Source of the DNA: Acidobacteriota bacterium
GTDB taxonomy: Bacteria; Acidobacteriota; Terriglobia; Terriglobales; Acidobacteriaceae
NCBI GenBank assembly: GCA_021781075.1
Contig: JAJXXN010000111.1
Location: 1-8,650 of the forward strand
Direction: 5' to 3'
DNA: 8,650 nucleotides
Part shown: positions 5,041 to 8,650 of the stretch, piece by piece
How the letters are laid out: the number at the start of each line of letters is the position of its first letter
Position numbering within the stretch: position 1 is the stretch's first letter
The notes under the pieces: generated by a model
The model's input: only the letters and a program-made list of their open reading frames with translations
Database searches by the model: none
What the model was told of the DNA's origin: nothing
Program-made: the position numbers and the translations under genes

Positions 5041-6891
5041 ATGAGCAATTTTCGTGAAATTCTGGCCACGCGACCGATACTTGCCGACGGCGCGATGGGC
5101 ACGGTCCTCTATTCCCGCGGTGTGTTTATCAACCGATGCTATGACGAGCTGAACCTCTCAGACCCGGCGCTGATTCTCGCGGTGCATGAGGATTACCTGC
5201 AGGCGGGCGCTGAGATTTTGGAGACAAACACCTTTGGGGCTAACAGCTACCGCCTGACGCGGCACGGATTGGGCGACAAGGTCGCCGCCATCAATGCGGC
5301 GGGCGTGAAGCTGGCCCGGCAGGCGGTGGAGCACTTCCGCGAGAAGCAGGCGAGCGAGGCGTGGGTTGCCGGCTCGGTGGGCCCGTTGGGAGTGCGCCTT
5401 GAGCCGCTGGGCAAGACAGGCTTGGACGAGGCGCGCGCGGCGTTTGCAGAGCAGATTACCGCGCTTGCGGGCGCAGGCGCGGACCTGCTGATAATTGAGA
5501 CGATGCCGGCGCTCAATGAGGCGCAACAGGCGCTGCTGGCGGCACGGGTGTGCGCGCCGGACTTGCCATTGATTGTGATGATCACGGTGGACGAAGAGGG
5601 CAATTGCCTCGATGGCGCGCCACCGGAGCAGGCGGCGGCTTTGCTGACAAGCTGGGGCGCCGATTGCATCGGGGTGAACTGCTCCTCGGGGCCGACCACG
5701 GTTTTAAGTGCGATTGAGGCAATGCGCAAGTCCACTCACCTGCCGCTGGCGGCGATGCCGAATGCGGGAATGCCGCGCGCGGTGGAGGGACGCAACATCT
5801 ACATGTGCTCGCCGGAATATATGGCGAGCTTTGCGCGCAAGGCGTTGAAGGCAGGGGTGCAGATTGTGGGCGGCTGCTGCGGGACGACACCGAACCACAT
5901 CCGCGCCATGAACTCGACGCTGCGGGCAATCGACGCGCAGGCACGCGTGGTTTCAAGCGATGCCAAGCCGGCGATTGTGACCGAGGCGCCACCCGCGCCG
6001 CTGGCGGAGCGCTCAAAAATTGGCCACCTGGTGGCGCACGGCGAGTTTGTGACCATGGTGGAGATAGTGCCGCCGCGCGGGATTGACTGCGCGAAGGAGA
6101 TTGAGGGCGCGCGCGTGCTGGCCGGCTACGGGGTGCATGCAATCAATGTGCCGGACTCGCCACGCGCCTCGGCCCGCATGAGCGCGCAGAGCCTGTGCCT
6201 GCAAATCCAGCAGCACACCGGCATCGAGACAATTTTGCATTACACCTGCCGCGACCGGAATGTGCTGAGCATCCAATCGGATTTGCTGGGGGCATCGTCG
6301 CTCGGGCTGCGCAACATTCTTTGCCTGACGGGCGACCCGCCCAAGCTGGGCAATTACCCGGACGCGACGGCGGTTTTCGACGTGGACGCAATCGGGCTGG
6401 TCAACATTGTGCACCGCCTCAACCATGGCCTGGACATTGGATCGAATTCAATTGGAGCCTCGACCAATTTCACCATCGCCGTGGCGGCAAACCCCGGCGT
6501 GCCGGATATTGAGCACGAGATCAGGCGATTCCAGTGGAAGGTGGAGGCGGGCGCGGAGTATGCAATCACGCAGCCGGTCTTCGACCTCGGCCTTTTGGAG
6601 AGCTTCTTGAAGCGCATTGAGGAGTTCCGCATCCCTGTCATCGCCGGCATCTGGCCGCTGACCAGCCTGCGCAATGCCGAGTTCATGAAAAACGACCTGC
6701 GCGTTTCAATGCCGGAAGAAGTGATGCTGCGCATGGCGCAGGCGGAGACGCCGGAGGCGGCGCGCGCGGAGGGGATTGCGATTGCGCGCGAGATGCTGCG
6801 CGCGGTCAGGCCGTATGTGCAGGGTGTACAGGTGAGCGCGCCCTTCGGGCGCTACACCGCCGCGGCCGATGTGCTGGCCGATGTGCTTTGA
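5041..6891 (+). CDS. yitJ: Bifunctional homocysteine S-methyltransferase / 5,10-methylenetetrahydrofolate reductase
   Basis: This 616-residue fusion is close in length to Bacillus YitJ (about 612). The N-terminal half (about 1-300) is a zinc homocysteine S-methyltransferase like the N-domain of MetH: DGAMGT (16-21), Cys214 in GVNCSSGPT, and the pair Cys279/Cys280 in VGGCCGTTPNH give the three zinc-binding cysteines. The C-terminal half (about 330-616) is an FAD-dependent MetF barrel with VEIVPPRG (catalytic Glu341 by position), LTGDPP (429-434), QPVFD (511-515) and GIWPL (536-540). Together they can reduce methylene-THF to methyl-THF and methylate homocysteine to methionine, although methyl donor use by the N-domain is not settled for this class. 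The cobalamin-binding and activation domains of MetH are absent. The ATG at 5041 has only a weak GGTAAG before it. xseB follows after 31 bases with no terminator visible. Confidence 0.95.
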   Translation: MSNFREILATRPILADGAMGTVLYSRGVFINRCYDELNLSDPALILAVHEDYLQAGAEILETNTFGANSYRLTRHGLGDKVAAINAAGVKLARQAVEHFREKQASEAWVAGSVGPLGVRLEPLGKTGLDEARAAFAEQITALAGAGADLLIIETMPALNEAQQALLAARVCAPDLPLIVMITVDEEGNCLDGAPPEQAAALLTSWGADCIGVNCSSGPTTVLSAIEAMRKSTHLPLAAMPNAGMPRAVEGRNIYMCSPEYMASFARKALKAGVQIVGGCCGTTPNHIRAMNSTLRAIDAQARVVSSDAKPAIVTEAPPAPLAERSKIGHLVAHGEFVTMVEIVPPRGIDCAKEIEGARVLAGYGVHAINVPDSPRASARMSAQSLCLQIQQHTGIETILHYTCRDRNVLSIQSDLLGASSLGLRNILCLTGDPPKLGNYPDATAVFDVDAIGLVNIVHRLNHGLDIGSNSIGASTNFTIAVAANPGVPDIEHEIRRFQWKVEAGAEYAITQPVFDLGLLESFLKRIEEFRIPVIAGIWPLTSLRNAEFMKNDLRVSMPEEVMLRMAQAETPEAARAEGIAIAREMLRAVRPYVQGVQVSAPFGRYTAAADVLADVL

Positions 6892-6922
6892 CGTATGATG
6901 GGTTGCATTGAAGAGAGGACGC

Positions 6923-7144
6923 ATGGCGAAGTTTGAAGATTCGCTCAAGAAGCTGGAAAGCATTGTGGCGCAGATGGAAAAGGGCGAGCTCACACTCGAG
7001 GATTCCCTCAAGCTGTTTGAGGAGGGCGTTGGCCTTTCCGCCAGTTGCAAGGAGCAGTTGGATGCGGCCGAGGGGCGCGTGCAGCAGTTGATCAAACAGC
7101 GTGACGGCAGCCTGAAGGCGGAGAACTTCCCTGCCGAGCGTTAA
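6923..7144 (+). CDS. xseB: Exodeoxyribonuclease VII small subunit
   Basis: This 73-residue cytosolic protein is the small subunit of exonuclease VII, which with XseA degrades single-stranded DNA from both ends during repair. The family pattern is complete: FEDSLKKLESIVAQMEKGEL (residues 4-23), then LEDSLKLFEEGVGLSASC and LDAAEGRVQQL, forming two helices. The start is the ATG at 6923, with GAGAGG 4 bases upstream. An in-frame TTG at 6908 would add five residues but has no ribosome binding site. It lies 31 bases after yitJ and is probably carried on the same transcript. xseA is not in the window, so the subunit genes are either split or xseA lies elsewhere. Its stop codon TAA overlaps the lpxD stop on the other strand. 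Confidence 0.93.
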   Translation: MAKFEDSLKKLESIVAQMEKGELTLEDSLKLFEEGVGLSASCKEQLDAAEGRVQQLIKQRDGSLKAENFPAER

Positions 7145-8112
7145 TCCCTGTTCGCGCCGCGGCGCCGCGCAAGGCGCGCCAGCGTTGCCTGTTCGCGCAG
7201 ATGCTCCACCAGCGGCTTGGCCGGGGTGCCGGCAAAGACCGTGCCGGGTTTGTGGCCGTCGAGCGTCAGCGATTTACCGCTGAAGACTCCCGCCTGTCCG
7301 CCCAGGATCACACCTTCACCAATTGTGACGTGGTCGCCAAGCCCGACCTGCCCCGCGATCACTGCGCCGCGGCCGATGGTGCATGAGCCGGAGATGCCGG
7401 TGAGCGCGACGATGATTACATCCTCGCCGACCTTGCAGTTGTGGCCAATGTGGACCAGATTGTCAATTTTGGTGCCGCGGCCGATGCGGGTTTCGCCCAG
7501 CGCGCCGCGGTCGATGGTGGAGTTGGCGCCAATCTCCACATCGTCCTCGATGACCAGCCTTCCCTGTTGCGGAAATTGCGTGTAGGCCCCGGAGCCCGGG
7601 TCGCGGACGTAGCCGAAACCGTCCGCGCCGAGGACCACGCCGGCATGAATGACGGCGCGCGCGCCGATGACTGTGCCGGGATAAATGACCACGCGGGGAT
7701 GAATGATGGTTCCGTCGCCGATGGTGGTGTGGTCGCCGAGGACTGCGCCAGCGCCAATGGAGACCGCAGCGCCGAGTTGGACGCCCTCGCCAAGCACGGC
7801 GGTGGGATGGATTAGCGCAGTGGCCGCGGCGGATTGGCCTTCTGCCGCGAGCAGTTTGGCGGCGCGCGCAAACCAGAGGCGGGGATTGTCCGTGCGCACC
7901 ACGGCCTTGCCATGGGCATCCATGATGCTGGCACGTGTCACGATGGCGCCTGCGCGGCTTTGGAGTGCGCCATCAACTTGATCATCTTTTTCGCAAAACA
8001 CAAGGTGCGATGTTGCGGCAAGTTGCGGGGACGCGACGGCGGTAATCGCCGTATTGCCATCACCGGTGGCCAATTCACCGCCGAGTTTTTCCAGCAAGAG
8101 GGATAAACGCAT
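7141..8112 (-). CDS. lpxD: UDP-3-O-acylglucosamine N-acyltransferase
   Basis: LpxD transfers a 3-hydroxyacyl chain from acyl-ACP to the amine of UDP-3-O-acylglucosamine, the third step of lipid A synthesis, in the cytosol. The 323 residues are near family size (about 340). Residues 1-95 form the N-terminal uridine-binding domain. Residues about 98-295 are a run of hexapeptide repeats building a left-handed beta helix, trimeric in the family. Conserved blocks are VVLGADGFGY (159-168), ANSTIDRGALGETRIG (196-211) and KIDNLVHIGHNC (215-226), with His224 the expected catalytic base. The C-terminus (about 296-323) is a basic helix. GAGG lies 7 bases before the ATG at 8112 and overlaps the stop of the upstream acyltransferase gene, 9 bases away, so the two are clearly in one operon. 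lpxA and fabZ are not adjacent here. Confidence 0.96.
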   Translation of the reverse strand: MRLSLLLEKLGGELATGDGNTAITAVASPQLAATSHLVFCEKDDQVDGALQSRAGAIVTRASIMDAHGKAVVRTDNPRLWFARAAKLLAAEGQSAAATALIHPTAVLGEGVQLGAAVSIGAGAVLGDHTTIGDGTIIHPRVVIYPGTVIGARAVIHAGVVLGADGFGYVRDPGSGAYTQFPQQGRLVIEDDVEIGANSTIDRGALGETRIGRGTKIDNLVHIGHNCKVGEDVIIVALTGISGSCTIGRGAVIAGQVGLGDHVTIGEGVILGGQAGVFSGKSLTLDGHKPGTVFAGTPAKPLVEHLREQATLARLARRRGANRD

Positions 8113-8121
8113 CGTGGAGCC

Positions 8122-8650
8122 TCAATAGAGCGAGGGTTCGCCGGCAGGGCGGGTCTTCCAGCGGCGATGAATCCACAGCCACTGGTCAGGATATTTTCTC
8201 ACCCAGGATTCAATGGCGCTGGTGCAGGCCTGGGTCAGGGCAAGAATGTCGGCCTCGCTGTCACCGGTGTGTGGGTGTTCAAGCAGGCCGCCAAACTGGA
8301 GGATGAATTTTTTCTCGTCCTGGGACCAGACCATGAACCCGGGCAGGACCGCGGCGCCGGTTTTCAATGCGACGCGGGCAAGGCCCGACGCGGTGCAAGC
8401 CTTGGTGCCAAAGAAATCAACGAACACGCCCTGGGGCGGGGTCATGTTTGTGTCCATGAGGATGCCAACAGTTTCCCCAGCGGCCATGGCCTTGAGCAGC
8501 CCGCGGGCAAAGTCGTCCTTGTGCAGGACCTTGTTTCCATGGAGGCAGCGGATGTGGTTTACAAATCTGTCGAGTTGGCGGTTGTCGAGCCGGCGGATGA
8601 CCATGCCCATGGGATGGCCCATCATGGAGTGGTAGAAGCTGGAGAGTTCC
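8122..8650 (-). CDS. LpxL/HtrB-type lysophospholipid (lipid A) acyltransferase, N-terminus beyond window
   Basis: This is the C-terminal 175 residues of a lipid A late acyltransferase, a membrane-associated enzyme that adds a secondary acyl chain to lipid A. The open frame continues to the right edge with ELSSFYHSM before the first visible Met at 8625, so that Met is not the start. Seen here are RRLDNRQLDRFVN, the block GETVGILMDTN, the strand VFVDFFG followed by GLARVALKTGAAVLPGF, and the closing WLWIHRRWKTRP, all matching the LpxL/HtrB family in order. The catalytic H-x4-D/E motif would lie upstream of the window. It is followed by lpxD after 9 bases, which supports a lipid A role. Which position it acylates (LpxL, LpxM or other) cannot be decided. 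Confidence 0.88.
   Translation of the reverse strand, partial: ELSSFYHSMMGHPMGMVIRRLDNRQLDRFVNHIRCLHGNKVLHKDDFARGLLKAMAAGETVGILMDTNMTPPQGVFVDFFGTKACTASGLARVALKTGAAVLPGFMVWSQDEKKFILQFGGLLEHPHTGDSEADILALTQACTSAIESWVRKYPDQWLWIHRRWKTRPAGEPSLY

Noticed and set aside
7162..7177. GC-rich stem near the xseB/lpxD junction as an intrinsic terminator
   Set aside because: It has no following T tract on either strand and lies inside lpxD.
7201..8106. Repeated short motifs such as ccgatggt and gccgatg that could look like a DNA repeat array
   Set aside because: They encode the hexapeptide repeats of the LpxD beta helix; there is no regular DNA period or spacer structure as in CRISPR.

Overview
The window is GC-rich chromosomal DNA with ordinary housekeeping and envelope genes, most likely from an Acidobacteriota (Terriglobia-like) bacterium. 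The basis is inference. A lipid A pathway (lpxD plus an LpxL-type acyltransferase) points to a Gram-negative outer membrane. A BshB1-type deacetylase with the AHRDD variant and the conserved TRGE..TRGTA block points to bacillithiol. The large unknown lipoprotein resembles propeller-like secreted proteins I associate with Acidobacteriota. Nothing looks like a mobile element, phage, CRISPR array, tRNA or rRNA, and I see no clear horizontally acquired island.

Layout. 1-1899, minus strand: a PhoB/PhoR-type two-component pair. The response regulator (1201-1899) comes first, followed by a sensor kinase (1117 down to 1) whose ATPase domain runs off the left edge. 1900-2212: a 313-base gene-free divergent region. 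It holds PHO-box-like heptamer repeats in front of the regulator and several palindromes in front of the next gene. 2213-2566, plus: a half-size TauE/SafE (DUF81) membrane protein. 2591-4836, minus: a two-gene unit, a large unknown lipoprotein followed by bshB1 with a 17-base gap. 4837-5040: a divergent promoter region. 5041-7144, plus: a YitJ-type homocysteine S-methyltransferase/methylenetetrahydrofolate reductase fusion followed by xseB. 7141-8650, minus: an LpxL-type acyltransferase (partial, N-terminus beyond the right edge) and lpxD. lpxD ends tail-to-tail on xseB, and their stop codons overlap within TTAA.

How the genes work together. The regulator and kinase form one signalling pair, probably for phosphate. 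The acyltransferase and lpxD both attach acyl chains in lipid A assembly. The yitJ fusion makes the methyl donor and uses it to form methionine. xseB is the small subunit of exonuclease VII. A loose sulfur/thiol theme (possible sulfite exporter, bacillithiol deacetylase, homocysteine methylation) links the middle of the window, but the genes sit in separate transcription units, so I treat it as weak.

I found no convincing undescribed system. The most interesting leads are the PHO-box-like repeats by the regulator, the hairpin overlapping the kinase ribosome binding site, and the unknown lipoprotein cotranscribed with bshB1.
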